This document shows positions 18,415 through 27,123 of a DNA stretch of 64,000 bases, piece after piece. Position numbers and translations under genes: made by a program. The notes under the pieces were generated by a model that was not told the DNA's origin, ran no database searches, and saw nothing but the letters and a program-made list of their open reading frames with translations. Each line of letters starts with the position of its first letter. The stretch's first letter is position 1. Source of the stretch: Sphingopyxis sp. OAS728 (lineage in GTDB: Bacteria; Pseudomonadota; Alphaproteobacteria; Sphingomonadales; Sphingomonadaceae); the NCBI RefSeq assembly GCF_014873485.1, contig NZ_JADBDT010000001.1:4644501-4708500 (forward strand). The letters run 5' to 3'.

Positions 18415-19718
18415 GCGCGGTCGGCATGGGCGCGCCGGCCGATGCCGGCATGCAGGCGAAAACCGGCGGATCCAAGCTGCGCGCGGGCTATATCCTCTTC
18501 ATCCTGTGCCTGATTTCGGCGCTCAACTATTATGACCGTTTCCTGATCGGCATCCTCGTCGAAGATCTGAAACGCGACCTCACGCTCAGCGACAGCCAGA
18601 TCGGGCTGCTGTCGGGCTTCGCCTTCGCGCTTGTCTATTCGATCGCGTCGATCCCCGTTGCCTCATACGCCGACCGGGGTTTTCGCGTGCGCGTGCTCGG
18701 CAGCGCGGCGGCCTTCTGGTCGGTGATGACCGGGCTTTGCGGACTGGCGACCGGCTTCTGGACGATGCTCTTCGCGCGCTTCGGCGTCGGGATCGGGGAG
18801 TCGGGCGGCGCGCCGACCACGCATGCGATCGTCGCCGAAACATTCAGCGACAAATGGCGCGCGAGCGCACTCGCGGCGATCGGCGTCGCCGGCGCGGTCG
18901 GCACGTCCGCGGCCTTTGGGGGCGGCGGCTATATCGCGCAGCATTATGGATGGCGCTGGGCCTTTTTCGCCGCCGCCATCCCGGGGGTGGTCATCGCGCT
19001 CATCTTTGCGCTGACGGTACGCGAACCGAAGCGCGCTCAGGGCGTCGACAGGGCGCCTTCGCTGCCTGCGCGAACCGCGCTCGGGGTACTGCTTCGCCGG
19101 CCGGCCTATCTGTGGATCTGCGCCGGCGTGTCGATTTTCAGCATCGGCGGCTTTGGCGCGTCCGCGTGGACGCCCGCCTATCTGATGCGGTATTTCGGGC
19201 AGGACGCGGCGAAAGTCGGGCTCGACTATTCGGCCATCGTCGGTCCGGCGACAATCATCGCCGTACTCGGCGGCGGCTTCCTCGCCGACTGGCTTTCGCG
19301 CAAGGACGCCCGCGCCCCCTATTGGTTCCTGTCGGCCGCCTTCTTCGCCTCGATCCCGTTCAGCGTCGCCCAGCTCACGACCGAAAACTACGCCACGGCG
19401 ATGATGCTGGCCTGGCCCTCGACGCTGATCGGCGCACTCTGGATCAGTCCGACCTATGCGATCGTCCAGGCGCTGTCGGGGTCGAAGCTGCGCGCGATCG
19501 GCGCGGCCTTCTTCATGCTGTGCGTCAATCTGGTCGGACAGAGCCTCGGCCCACTTGTCGTGGGTGCGATGAGCGATCATTTCAGCGCGGCGCACGGCGC
19601 CCTGGGACTGCGCTATGCGTTGCTGATCGGTACGGCGGCCTATGTGGCCGGCGGGGCGGCATTCCTGATCGCGGCGCGCACCGCGCGCGCCGACACCGAA
19701 GCCGCAGCGACGTTCTGA
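18411..19718 (+). CDS. MFS transporter 1 (spinster-like)
   Basis: This 435-residue protein has about twelve hydrophobic segments. It belongs to the spinster-like branch of the major facilitator superfamily: LNYYDRFLIGILVEDLKRDL in the first helix region, an RFGVGIGESGGAP motif and a PAYLMRYFG segment. The ATG at 18411 overlaps the DUF885 stop. It is the last gene of the sox operon and ends 9 bp before the convergent TetR-type gene. Its likely job is inner-membrane uptake of the substrate or a partly degraded product. Related carriers lie at 24468 and 31578. Confidence 0.9.
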   Translation: MSAVGMGAPADAGMQAKTGGSKLRAGYILFILCLISALNYYDRFLIGILVEDLKRDLTLSDSQIGLLSGFAFALVYSIASIPVASYADRGFRVRVLGSAAAFWSVMTGLCGLATGFWTMLFARFGVGIGESGGAPTTHAIVAETFSDKWRASALAAIGVAGAVGTSAAFGGGGYIAQHYGWRWAFFAAAIPGVVIALIFALTVREPKRAQGVDRAPSLPARTALGVLLRRPAYLWICAGVSIFSIGGFGASAWTPAYLMRYFGQDAAKVGLDYSAIVGPATIIAVLGGGFLADWLSRKDARAPYWFLSAAFFASIPFSVAQLTTENYATAMMLAWPSTLIGALWISPTYAIVQALSGSKLRAIGAAFFMLCVNLVGQSLGPLVVGAMSDHFSAAHGALGLRYALLIGTAAYVAGGAAFLIAARTARADTEAAATF

Positions 19719-19727
19719 GGCGCCGCG

Positions 19728-20345
19728 TTACGCGGCTTTGGCCTTGCGGTTCTTCTGGGCGGCGGCGCGCGCCGCCGACAGCGCTTCCTCGCCGCAGAGA
19801 ATGTCGATGTAGAGCTGCGCATTCTTGCGGCGTTCGGGAATGCTCTGGCGGACGCCGATCGCATAATAGCCGATCTGGTGATAATAGAAGACGCGCGCGC
19901 GGATCGCGGCATGTTCCTCGTCATAGCCGATCGCCTCGAAGAAGCGTTGCAGCACTTCGAGCCGTTCGCGGTCGGCGCGCTCGACCGCCCATTCGGCCCG
20001 CTTGTCGGCGCGTGCCCATTCGCGCACGGCAAGGTCGAAATGATAGTCGTAGCCGTCGGATTCGATAAGCCGCGCGATCATGCGGTCGAGCCATTCGACG
20101 GCATCGCCCGCCTTCGCCGGCGGCGCCTCTTCGGGCAGGAAGCGGCACGTCGCTTCCCAATGCGCGATGATCTGGTCGAAGAACTCGTCGCGGTCCTTGA
20201 AATTATGGTAGAAACCGCCGCGGGTCACGCCCAGCCGGTTGGCGAGGCGATCGACCTTCAGCCCCGCGATACCTTCGTCGACCAAGGTGCGCTGCGCGGC
20301 CTCGATCCAGTCCTGCACCGTATTCTTTGGCGTGCGTCCAACCAT
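19728..20345 (-). CDS. TetR family transcriptional regulator
   Basis: This is a 205-residue protein. Residues 10-55 form the TetR helix-turn-helix (AAQRTLVDEGIAGLKVDRLA, then LGVTRGGFYHNFKDRDEFFD). The remainder is a helical ligand-binding and dimerisation domain, and the tail is rich in Lys and Ala. A perfect copy of the palindrome ATRCAY-NN-RTGYAT lies 87 bp upstream, as expected for autoregulation. The same palindrome precedes folD, soxB, TonB receptor 1, the GGT-like genes and MFS genes. It is therefore the most plausible regulator of the whole island, presumably a repressor released by the substrate or an intermediate. It is convergent with MFS transporter 1. Confidence 0.9.
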   Translation of the reverse strand: MVGRTPKNTVQDWIEAAQRTLVDEGIAGLKVDRLANRLGVTRGGFYHNFKDRDEFFDQIIAHWEATCRFLPEEAPPAKAGDAVEWLDRMIARLIESDGYDYHFDLAVREWARADKRAEWAVERADRERLEVLQRFFEAIGYDEEHAAIRARVFYYHQIGYYAIGVRQSIPERRKNAQLYIDILCGEEALSAARAAAQKNRKAKAA

Positions 20346-20432
20346 GGGCGTTTAATTCCTGCTGCCGGGCGATCTTATAATGCCGCCCTCAGCCCGCTCA
20401 TGTCACATTTTTCGCCGAACTACAAAGCACGC

Positions 20433-20446
20433 ATGCACGAATGCAT
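20433..20446. promoter_or_regulatory. putative TetR operator, ATGCACGAATGCAT
   Basis: This perfect consensus match lies in the 110-bp gap between the end of the second GGT-like gene and the TetR start. It probably provides autoregulation of the TetR gene. The outer bases extend the dyad to CATGCA-N4-TGCATG. Confidence 0.65.
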
Positions 20447-20455
20447 GTTTAGCGC

Positions 20456-22297
20456 TCAGTAGGCGGCGCCGAACAATAATACGCCCGCGGTGTCGGTCGC
20501 CTGCCACGTCTTCGTCTTGGGGTCGAAGGCGACGGCGGCCGCGGTGCCGCGCATGCCCGCGGCCATCGCCTGCGGCACGTCGTGAACCGCGAGCCCCTTG
20601 GCCTTCAGCGCGTCGACGAAGGCGGCGTCATAGGCACCCGCGGGCACCGCGACATCGCGAACCGAGGGTTCGGGAATGGTCGCGCGCAGCGGAAAACTGG
20701 TCAGCAGCGCCGGCGCGGCCTGTGTGTCGGCGAGCGACTGTTTCTGGCCGACGATGCTGAGGAGCATCTTGAAGCTTTCGGGGATCAGCGACGAACCGAT
20801 CGCCGCGGTGGCGAGGACGGGTTTGCCCTTCTTGACCACGACCGTCTGGACCATCGGGTTGGGCAGGCGCGCACCGGGCGTCAGCTTAGCGAGCGCCTCC
20901 TGCTGGAAACCCGCGGAATCGGGGATCGGGATGCCGCCGACGACGATCCCGGTCGAACCCCAGACGACCGAATTGATCGTGTGGGTGATCGCGGCGATAT
21001 TGCCGTCCTTGTCGACGACGACGAGCGAGTTCGAATGGCGCGATTTGCCATCACCCTGCGGCATCACGCCGATCGTCGGCAACAAGGGCGCGACGCGCTT
21101 TGCAAATTCCTTCGTGCTGCGCGCTTGCAGCGAATAGTCGATCCCCTGTGCGTCAAGCGCGGCGCGGACTTCCTTGCTGAGATCGGGCGTGCCCTCGAGC
21201 GTGCCGGTGATGCGCGAAATCTCGGTGAAGGATTGCGGATCACGCCAGAAGGGCGATTTCTTGTTGAGGCCCGAAGCCTCGGCAAGATTGAGCAGCGGGA
21301 TGAAGGTCGCCGATGCCAGCGCGTCGCCGCCGGGGGCATAGACCGTCGTTCCGGCATAGCTGGTCGATACCGGATCGCTCCAGATCGGGCGATAGTCGGC
21401 GAGGTCGGCCTTGACCACCTTGCCGCCCTCGCGGCCGACCACCTGGACGAACTCGTCGGCCCAGGCGCCGCTGTACATATATCGCGAACTCTGCGCCGCG
21501 ACCGCGCGCAACGTCTTGGCGGCGTCGGGCTGGGCGAATTTCGTGCCTTGCTTGAATTCGGGCGTCCCCCCGGCGGCAAGGAACGCCTTGCCCTCGGGCG
21601 TGCGCTCGAGGAAGCTTTTGCGCCAGGCGAAGAAGCCCGCGGTATTCTTGTTCAGCGTCACGCCATTCTCGGCATAATAGATCGCCGGCGCGAACAGGTC
21701 GGCCCAGTCGAGCTTGCCGAACTTCCGCTGCATCGTCTCCATGCCGGCCATATAGCCGCCGACGAGCGTTTCGCGGCCAAGATCCTTTTGCGCCTCGGGG
21801 ATCGCGGTCAAATTGCCGCCGCCGGCGGCACCGGTGCGCGCCGCTGCCTGGAGCATCCCCATGTCGGCGACCGGGATGGTCAGCGGATCGGTCTCGCCGC
21901 GATAGCTGTTATAGCCGCCGTCGAGCGAATAGACCTTTCCGGTCTTCGCTTCATAATAGACCATCGACATGATGCCCGCGTAGGAGACGACCGACCCGAA
22001 CTGCGTCGTGATGCCGGTCATCGCGACCGCGGTCGCGGCGTCGGCGGCGTTGCCGCCATTCTGGAGGGTGACGAGCCCGGCGGCGACCGAGATGGCCGAT
22101 GCGGTGCCCGAAATCGCACCATTCTTTCCGGTGTAGACCCGCGATCCCTGCGCCGCCATGCCCTCGCTCTCGGCCTTCTCGGCGGCTTCGCGGATTTCGG
22201 CGGGCCAACTGGTCGGTGACAGGTCGGCCGCGCTCGCTGGCCCCGCCATACCGATCGCCGCCGCACCCGTGATGAGCGTCCTCTTGATCGCGTTCAT
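20456..22297 (-). CDS. gamma-glutamyltransferase-like Ntn hydrolase 2, exported
   Basis: This is a 613-residue protein from the ATG at 22297, which follows GGGAGGACGGGC. It begins with a Sec-type signal peptide (MNAIKRTLITGAAAIGMAGP, then ASAAD). The GGT hallmark TLQNGGNAADAATAVAM is present. The expected processing site reads RHSNSLVVVD, so Ser422 occupies the position of the catalytic Thr. The usual GGSR motif is replaced by AAIGSSLIPE. It starts 22 bp after the third GGT-like gene on the same strand, which suggests tandem duplication and joint transcription. It is likely a periplasmic acyl-peptide hydrolase or transferase of altered specificity rather than a glutathione GGT. Confidence 0.87.
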   Translation of the reverse strand: MNAIKRTLITGAAAIGMAGPASAADLSPTSWPAEIREAAEKAESEGMAAQGSRVYTGKNGAISGTASAISVAAGLVTLQNGGNAADAATAVAMTGITTQFGSVVSYAGIMSMVYYEAKTGKVYSLDGGYNSYRGETDPLTIPVADMGMLQAAARTGAAGGGNLTAIPEAQKDLGRETLVGGYMAGMETMQRKFGKLDWADLFAPAIYYAENGVTLNKNTAGFFAWRKSFLERTPEGKAFLAAGGTPEFKQGTKFAQPDAAKTLRAVAAQSSRYMYSGAWADEFVQVVGREGGKVVKADLADYRPIWSDPVSTSYAGTTVYAPGGDALASATFIPLLNLAEASGLNKKSPFWRDPQSFTEISRITGTLEGTPDLSKEVRAALDAQGIDYSLQARSTKEFAKRVAPLLPTIGVMPQGDGKSRHSNSLVVVDKDGNIAAITHTINSVVWGSTGIVVGGIPIPDSAGFQQEALAKLTPGARLPNPMVQTVVVKKGKPVLATAAIGSSLIPESFKMLLSIVGQKQSLADTQAAPALLTSFPLRATIPEPSVRDVAVPAGAYDAAFVDALKAKGLAVHDVPQAMAAGMRGTAAAVAFDPKTKTWQATDTAGVLLFGAAY

Positions 22298-22319
22298 GCC
22301 CGTCCTCCCATTGCCTGCG

Positions 22320-24143
22320 TCAGAAAGCGACCGCGTCGCTGTTGTTGCGGTTGTGCGAGGCGGCATGGAGCTCGCCGGTCTTGGGGTCGCGGCTGATCGC
22401 CACCCATTTGCCTTCGCCGCCAAGGCGCGCCTCGGACAGCGGCATTTCGCGCCAGGTATAGCCGGTGCCGTCGAGGATCTTGTGGTCGAAGCGACCTTCG
22501 GGAACCACCAGCGTCGTCTCGCCCGTCTTGGGATCGGTCGAGGGCATGAAGAAATCGGGCGTGTTGATCGCCTCTTCGACGTCCATGTCGAAGCAAGTGA
22601 CGTTGAGCAGCCCTTGGAACGTCCGCTGGTGGAGGCCCGCGCCCATCGAGGCGAAGGCGAGCACGGGAACGCCGTCCTTGAACAATATGCCCGTCTCGGT
22701 CGGGGCGGGGAGGCGCGCGCCGGGCTTGACCTGCGCGATTGCCGCCTGCTGGAACGACGCCGCATCGCTGATCGAAATGCCGTCGATGAAGATGCCCGTC
22801 TTGCCCCAGTTCACGCAATTGATCGAATGGGTGATGGCGGCCATATTGCCTTCGGCATCGACCGCGACGACATCGTCCGAATGCATCGGCGTCGTGCGCT
22901 TCCACTTGGTGAAGGTCTTGCCGCCCTCGATCTGTTTCCACAGCGCTGCGGCATGGTCTTTCGACACGCGCGAGGCTTCGCCAAAATCGATGCCGGGATA
23001 GATCGCCGCCTGCGCTTCTTTCGGGAACATCGAAATGCCGAAGAGCTGGGTGATTTCGAGTGCCTTTTTCAATTGCTCGGACGACTTCGTCCAATGCTCG
23101 CCGCCGCACAGCCCCGCGGCGTCGGCGAGATTCTGTGCCTCGATGATCGAGAAGCCGCCGAAATTCGGCGCCGGGTTGGTCTGGATCGAATAGCCGCGGC
23201 GGAGATCGGCGACGAGCGGATCGGCCCAGATCACCTCGTAATTCCTGAGGTCGTCGATCGTCATCTTGCCGCCGTCGGCCTGCACGGCGGCGACCAGCTT
23301 CTCGCCCCATGCACCGCCATACATATAGCCGGCGCCCTGCGCAGCGACCGCGCGGAGCGTTGCGGCGAGCTTCGGCTGTTTGAAGATGTCGCCCGTCTTG
23401 TACGCGCTGCCGTCGGGCTTCACGAGCGTCGCTTTGGTTTCAGGCAGGCGGCGGATATCGCGGTCGCGGAACTTGAAGATGCCGTCGAGCATCTCGCTTA
23501 CCGGCATGCCCTCTTCGGCGATATGGATCGCTGGGTCGAACAGGCTGGCGAAGGGCAGTTTGCCGAAGCGTTTATGCGCGGCCTCGACGCCCTTCATGAA
23601 GCCACCGACGAGCGCGGTACGCCCGCTCGGCTCGCCCTTGCCCTGCAGCGCCTCGGTGCTCGAAAAATCGATCGCGCCGGGGATGGTCAGCGGCTCGGTT
23701 TCGCCCGCGACGGTGTTCCACTCGGCATTCATCGTGTGCGTCTTGCCGGTCTTGGCGTCATAATAAACGAGCGACATGATGCCGAAATAGCTGATCGGTG
23801 CGCCCATCGTCAGCGCGACCTGCGCGAGCGCGGTCGTCATCGCCGCGTCGATCGCATTGCCGCCCTGCTTGAGCGCTTCGAGCCCTGCACGCGCGGCGAG
23901 CGCGCCATAGGCGACGGTGACCGCGCCCTTCTTGCCCTTTGCCGATCCGGCAGTCGTGCGATCGACGCCCTGGGCGGTCATGAAGCGGGCATATTCGCCC
24001 GCGGGCCAGTTCTTCGGTGACAAGTCGATGCGTCCTTTCGTTGCGGCCATGGCCCGGGAAGCGATACCGCCGAGGGCAGAGGTGGTTGCCAGCGCGGTCG
24101 TGGCAGCCAGTGCGGTCATTGCGGTACGTCGATCGATGTTCAT
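22320..24143 (-). CDS. gamma-glutamyltransferase-like Ntn hydrolase 3, exported (Tat-like signal)
   Basis: This is a 607-residue protein. The N-terminus MNIDRRTAMTALAATTALA, ending near ASRAMAATK, has the twin-arginine type. It contains EALKQGGNAIDAAMTTALAQ. The processing-site region reads PMHSDDVVAVDAEGN, with Ser422 at the place of the GGT catalytic Thr. The region of the substrate-binding Arg reads NTVAGETEPLTIPG, lacking that Arg. ASMGAGLHQRT stands where GGSR is expected. It is closer to the second and fourth GGT-like proteins than to the first. It heads a minus-strand operon with the second copy 22 bp downstream. A near-perfect operator copy (24198-24211) lies 55 bp upstream. Confidence 0.87.
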   Translation of the reverse strand: MNIDRRTAMTALAATTALATTSALGGIASRAMAATKGRIDLSPKNWPAGEYARFMTAQGVDRTTAGSAKGKKGAVTVAYGALAARAGLEALKQGGNAIDAAMTTALAQVALTMGAPISYFGIMSLVYYDAKTGKTHTMNAEWNTVAGETEPLTIPGAIDFSSTEALQGKGEPSGRTALVGGFMKGVEAAHKRFGKLPFASLFDPAIHIAEEGMPVSEMLDGIFKFRDRDIRRLPETKATLVKPDGSAYKTGDIFKQPKLAATLRAVAAQGAGYMYGGAWGEKLVAAVQADGGKMTIDDLRNYEVIWADPLVADLRRGYSIQTNPAPNFGGFSIIEAQNLADAAGLCGGEHWTKSSEQLKKALEITQLFGISMFPKEAQAAIYPGIDFGEASRVSKDHAAALWKQIEGGKTFTKWKRTTPMHSDDVVAVDAEGNMAAITHSINCVNWGKTGIFIDGISISDAASFQQAAIAQVKPGARLPAPTETGILFKDGVPVLAFASMGAGLHQRTFQGLLNVTCFDMDVEEAINTPDFFMPSTDPKTGETTLVVPEGRFDHKILDGTGYTWREMPLSEARLGGEGKWVAISRDPKTGELHAASHNRNNSDAVAF

Positions 24144-24197
24144 GCGTATCCCTCACCCGTTATGCGGCGTCGCATATCGCGCCGTGACTCAATATTT

Positions 24198-24211
24198 ATA
24201 CATATGTGTCT
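24198..24211. promoter_or_regulatory. putative TetR operator, ATACATATGTGTCT
   Basis: It matches ATRCAY-NN-RTGYAT except at the thirteenth base. The first eleven bases are identical to those before soxB. It is 55 bp upstream of the third GGT-like gene. Confidence 0.55.
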
Positions 24212-24396
24212 TATAAAATCTCGGCCGTTGCAACCCAAGATTTTCGCCATCGATTTTTCAAGGGAATGGCATGGCCGCTTGGCGTATTTCCGTGCGAAAA
24301 CGGTTGGGAATTGGCCTTTTTCGGGCCGTTTGATCCGGGCGACGACTCCGGCTTCGCCGGCGAAATCGGCCGACTCAATACGCGAAACTTGCAAAC

Positions 24397-24410
24397 ATAC
24401 GATAGTGTAT
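24397..24410. promoter_or_regulatory. putative weak TetR operator, ATACGATAGTGTAT
   Basis: It matches 10 of the 12 defined consensus positions and is itself dyad symmetric at its ends (ATAC-N6-GTAT). It lies 58 bp upstream of the second MFS gene. Confidence 0.45.
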
Positions 24411-24467
24411 TAAAATGCATTTCAGCGAGGACGCGCAAGCGTCCGCACAGGGAGAGGCAATCCGCGC

Positions 24468-25766
24468 ATGACGCAGCATTATGAAGACGTACCGGACACT
24501 GGCCATCGGACCCGGCAGGCCTGGTGGGCCTTGGCCGTCATTACGCTCGTCTATGCGATGAATATCGCCGACCGCTTCGTCCTGTCGACGCTGATCGAGC
24601 CGATCAAGGCCGAGTTCCAGCTCAGCGACGCCTCGGTCGGCTTTCTTACCGGGGTCGCGCTCGCGATCTTCTATACAGCGGCGGGGCTGCCGCTCGGCGC
24701 GCTGGCGGACCGCGTCAACCGCCGCAACATGATCATGTGGGCGCTCGCGATCTGGTCGCTCTTCACCGCCTTTTGCGGGATGGCGCAGAATTTCTGGCAA
24801 TTGCTCCTCGCGCGCATCGGCGTCGGTGTCGGGGAGGCGGGGGGCACACCGCCATCGCACTCGATCCTCGCCGACTATTTCAAGCCATCGCAGCGGATCG
24901 TCGCGATGTCGATCTTCACGCTTGGTATCGCGATCGGGTCGGCGATCGGCGGCATCGGCGGGGGCATGCTCGCCGAGAAATTCGGCTGGCGCCACGGCTT
25001 GGTCGTGTTTGCCTTTGCCAGCCTCCCGATATTGCTACTGATGCTCAGCGTACGCGAGCCGCGTCGCGGTGCCAGCGATGTCGCGGCGCTCAAGGAGGAG
25101 ACGCCGAGCATTCGTGAAGCGCTCGGCTTCATCCGCTCGCAGCGCGCCCTGATCCACGTCCTCGCCGGCGCGACGATCGCGACCTTCTCGGGGATGGGAC
25201 TCATCTGGTGGACCCCCGCCTTCCTTGCGCGCTCGCACGGCTTCAGCGTTGGCGACGCCGGGTTCGAGGTCGGGATGATGAGCGGCCTCGGCGGCGGTGC
25301 GGCACTTGTGGCCGCGACGCTGATCACCTTCAAGCTCGCGCGCATGGCGCCCAAATGGCAATGCCATTTCCTCGCGACCGTTACGCTGCTGATCACCATC
25401 CCCGGCGTGCTTGCGCATCTCGTCGGCGACAGCAAGACCTCGCTGCTGCTGCTCTGGCTCTTCATTCCCTTCGCGAATGTCTATGTCGGTCCGACGCTCG
25501 CGCTGCTGCAGAACCTCGTGCGGCCGGACATGCGGGGGGTCACCGTCGCGGTGCTGCTTTTCACGGCGAACATCGCCAATCTCGCGATCGCGCCGCAGCT
25601 GATCGGGCTCGCGTCCGACCTGATCGCAACGCGGATCGCCGATCCCTCGCAATCGCTCAGCATCGCGCTCGCGATTTCGGGGCTGACGGGCATCTGGGCC
25701 GCGGCCCATTTCTGGGCGGCGATCCGCTCGCTGCCCGGCGATCTGAAGCGGGCAGGAACGGCTTGA
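24468..25766 (+). CDS. MFS transporter 2 (spinster-like)
   Basis: This 432-residue twelve-helix carrier is of the spinster-like MFS type. Recognisable segments are YAMNIADRFVLSTLIEPIK, GALADRVNRRNMI and ARIGVGVGEAGGTPPSHS. The ATG at 24468 follows GGGAGAGG at 13 nt, a slightly long spacing. It stands alone as a transcription unit between two operator-like palindromes upstream and a strong hairpin downstream, convergent with the amidohydrolase. It presumably imports a product released in the periplasm by the divergent exported GGT-like enzymes. Confidence 0.9.
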   Translation: MTQHYEDVPDTGHRTRQAWWALAVITLVYAMNIADRFVLSTLIEPIKAEFQLSDASVGFLTGVALAIFYTAAGLPLGALADRVNRRNMIMWALAIWSLFTAFCGMAQNFWQLLLARIGVGVGEAGGTPPSHSILADYFKPSQRIVAMSIFTLGIAIGSAIGGIGGGMLAEKFGWRHGLVVFAFASLPILLLMLSVREPRRGASDVAALKEETPSIREALGFIRSQRALIHVLAGATIATFSGMGLIWWTPAFLARSHGFSVGDAGFEVGMMSGLGGGAALVAATLITFKLARMAPKWQCHFLATVTLLITIPGVLAHLVGDSKTSLLLLWLFIPFANVYVGPTLALLQNLVRPDMRGVTVAVLLFTANIANLAIAPQLIGLASDLIATRIADPSQSLSIALAISGLTGIWAAAHFWAAIRSLPGDLKRAGTA

Positions 25767-25776
25767 GCCAGAAAGG

Positions 25777-25803
25777 CCGGGCGGGGCCGTGAAGCCCGCC
25801 CGG
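25777..25803. terminator. hairpin between convergent MFS 2 and amidohydrolase
   Basis: CCGGGCGGG at 25777-25785 pairs perfectly with CCCGCCCGG at 25795-25803, leaving a 9-nt loop. It sits exactly in the 45-bp gap between two convergent genes. No T-run follows on either strand, so it may act as a transcript-end or stabilising hairpin rather than a classical terminator. Confidence 0.55.
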
Positions 25804-25811
25804 TGGGGATG

Positions 25812-27056
25812 TCAGTTCAATGCGTTTTTGACGATCTCGCCGCCGCGCATGATCAGCGGCAGGGCTTTCCCATTGCGGGCGAGAAGGCCGATGTCGTGCA
25901 AGGGATCGCCATCGACAACGATCAGGTCGGCATGGGCGTCGGCGGCGACGCAGCCGAGTTTGCCTTCCATCTGCAGCACCTCGGCGGCGATCGACGTCGC
26001 CTGCCGCAGGATCTCGATCGGGGTGAACACCTCGCTGCGGATTTCGAACTCGGTGCACTGGCGCGTGTAGGTGGTGCCGAGCAGGTCGGTGCCGAAGCCG
26101 ATCTTGACCCCGGCACCGCGCATCCGGTCCATCCCCGAAAGCGCCTGGTCGAAAACGAAGTCGAGCTTTTCCTGGCTCTCGGGCGGAAAGCCCATCGACG
26201 GTCCGAGCTCGCGCAGCGCGAAGATGATCGCCATCGTCGGCACGATATAGGCGCCGCGCTCGGCGACGAACGCCGCGGTCTCATCGCTGATCAGCGTGCC
26301 ATGCTCGATGCAGCGCACGCCGAATTCGACGCAGCGCCGGATCGCGCTGTCGGGATGGCAATGCGCCGAGGCGTAGCTGCGGCGCTCGACGCATTCATTG
26401 ACGATCGCGCGCACTTCGTCTTCGCGATACTGGTTCATCCATATGGGGTCGGTGGGCGAGGCGACGCCGCCGGAACCCATGATCTTGATCGTATGCGCGC
26501 CGCGACGAAATTCCTCGCGCACGGCGGTCAGGCAAGCGTCGACCCCGTCGGCGATCACGGTCAGGCTGTTCGCCTGTCCGCATTGGCAAAAGCCATGGTC
26601 GTGATGTCCCTCGACGCTCATCGGCCGCATATCGCCATGGCCACCGGTCATCGACACGATGCGCCCGGCATAAAGGAAGCGCGGGCCGCGGATCAGTCCT
26701 TCCTCGATCGAGCGCCACAGCGACCAGTCACCGCCGCCGATATCGCGCACGGTGGTAAAGCCGCAGTCGAGCGCATGGCCCAGCATGCGGACGGCGTGCG
26801 CGGTGCGGTGCGCCGGTCCCATCGCATCGACGCGTTGGAAATTCACATCGGAGGCATAGGCGTGGATGTGGAGATCGATGAGGCCGGGCATCAGCGTGCG
26901 TCCGCCAAGGTCGATGTGCTGCGCGTCCGAGGCCGCGATCGCCTTGTCCGACACCTCTTTGATCACGCCCTTTTCCACCGCGACCGCCATGCCGGTCGGA
27001 CAATCTTCGTTGACCCCGTCGAAGAGGCGGGCGTTTTCGAGGATGGTGATCGTCAT
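25812..27056 (-). CDS. metal-dependent amidohydrolase (prolidase-like)
   Basis: This is a 414-residue amidohydrolase-superfamily protein without an export signal. Metal-site features appear in order: GLIDLHIHA (HxH, about residue 63), THTIKIMGSGG with the likely carboxylated Lys, SAHCH, CIEHGTL and the Asp of GFGTDLLG. The arrangement resembles the Xaa-Pro/Xaa-Arg dipeptidase branch of the superfamily. Prolidase-type enzymes cut imide bonds, including those preceding N-methyl amino acids, so an Xaa-sarcosine dipeptidase role would suit the operon's neighbours, though this is inferred. It is downstream of TonB receptor 2 (67-bp gap with a strong stem-loop) and convergent with MFS 2. Confidence 0.87.
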   Translation of the reverse strand: MTITILENARLFDGVNEDCPTGMAVAVEKGVIKEVSDKAIAASDAQHIDLGGRTLMPGLIDLHIHAYASDVNFQRVDAMGPAHRTAHAVRMLGHALDCGFTTVRDIGGGDWSLWRSIEEGLIRGPRFLYAGRIVSMTGGHGDMRPMSVEGHHDHGFCQCGQANSLTVIADGVDACLTAVREEFRRGAHTIKIMGSGGVASPTDPIWMNQYREDEVRAIVNECVERRSYASAHCHPDSAIRRCVEFGVRCIEHGTLISDETAAFVAERGAYIVPTMAIIFALRELGPSMGFPPESQEKLDFVFDQALSGMDRMRGAGVKIGFGTDLLGTTYTRQCTEFEIRSEVFTPIEILRQATSIAAEVLQMEGKLGCVAADAHADLIVVDGDPLHDIGLLARNGKALPLIMRGGEIVKNALN

Positions 27057-27084
27057 GGGTGCGTCCTGCTGCGATGGTGTGGAA

Positions 27085-27116
27085 GCGGCCGCCCCGTGGG
27101 ACTTCGGGACGGCCGC
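27085..27116 (-). other. stem-loop between TonB receptor 2 and amidohydrolase genes
   Basis: GCGGCCG (27085-27091) pairs with CGGCCGC (27110-27116), and inside it CCCG pairs with CGGG. It lies right after the receptor stop on the transcribed strand and has no T-run. It may lower read-through into the amidohydrolase or protect the abundant receptor message. Confidence 0.5.
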
Positions 27117-27123
27117 AGGGCAA

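Larger units (their letters stand above)
24144..24467. other. divergent promoter region GGT-like 3 / MFS 2
   Basis: I see no gene in these 324 bp. There is one operator-like palindrome near each side (24198-24211 and 24397-24410), plus an extra ATGCAT half-site at 24415-24420. This repeats the two-operator layout of the folD/soxB region. Confidence 0.55.
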
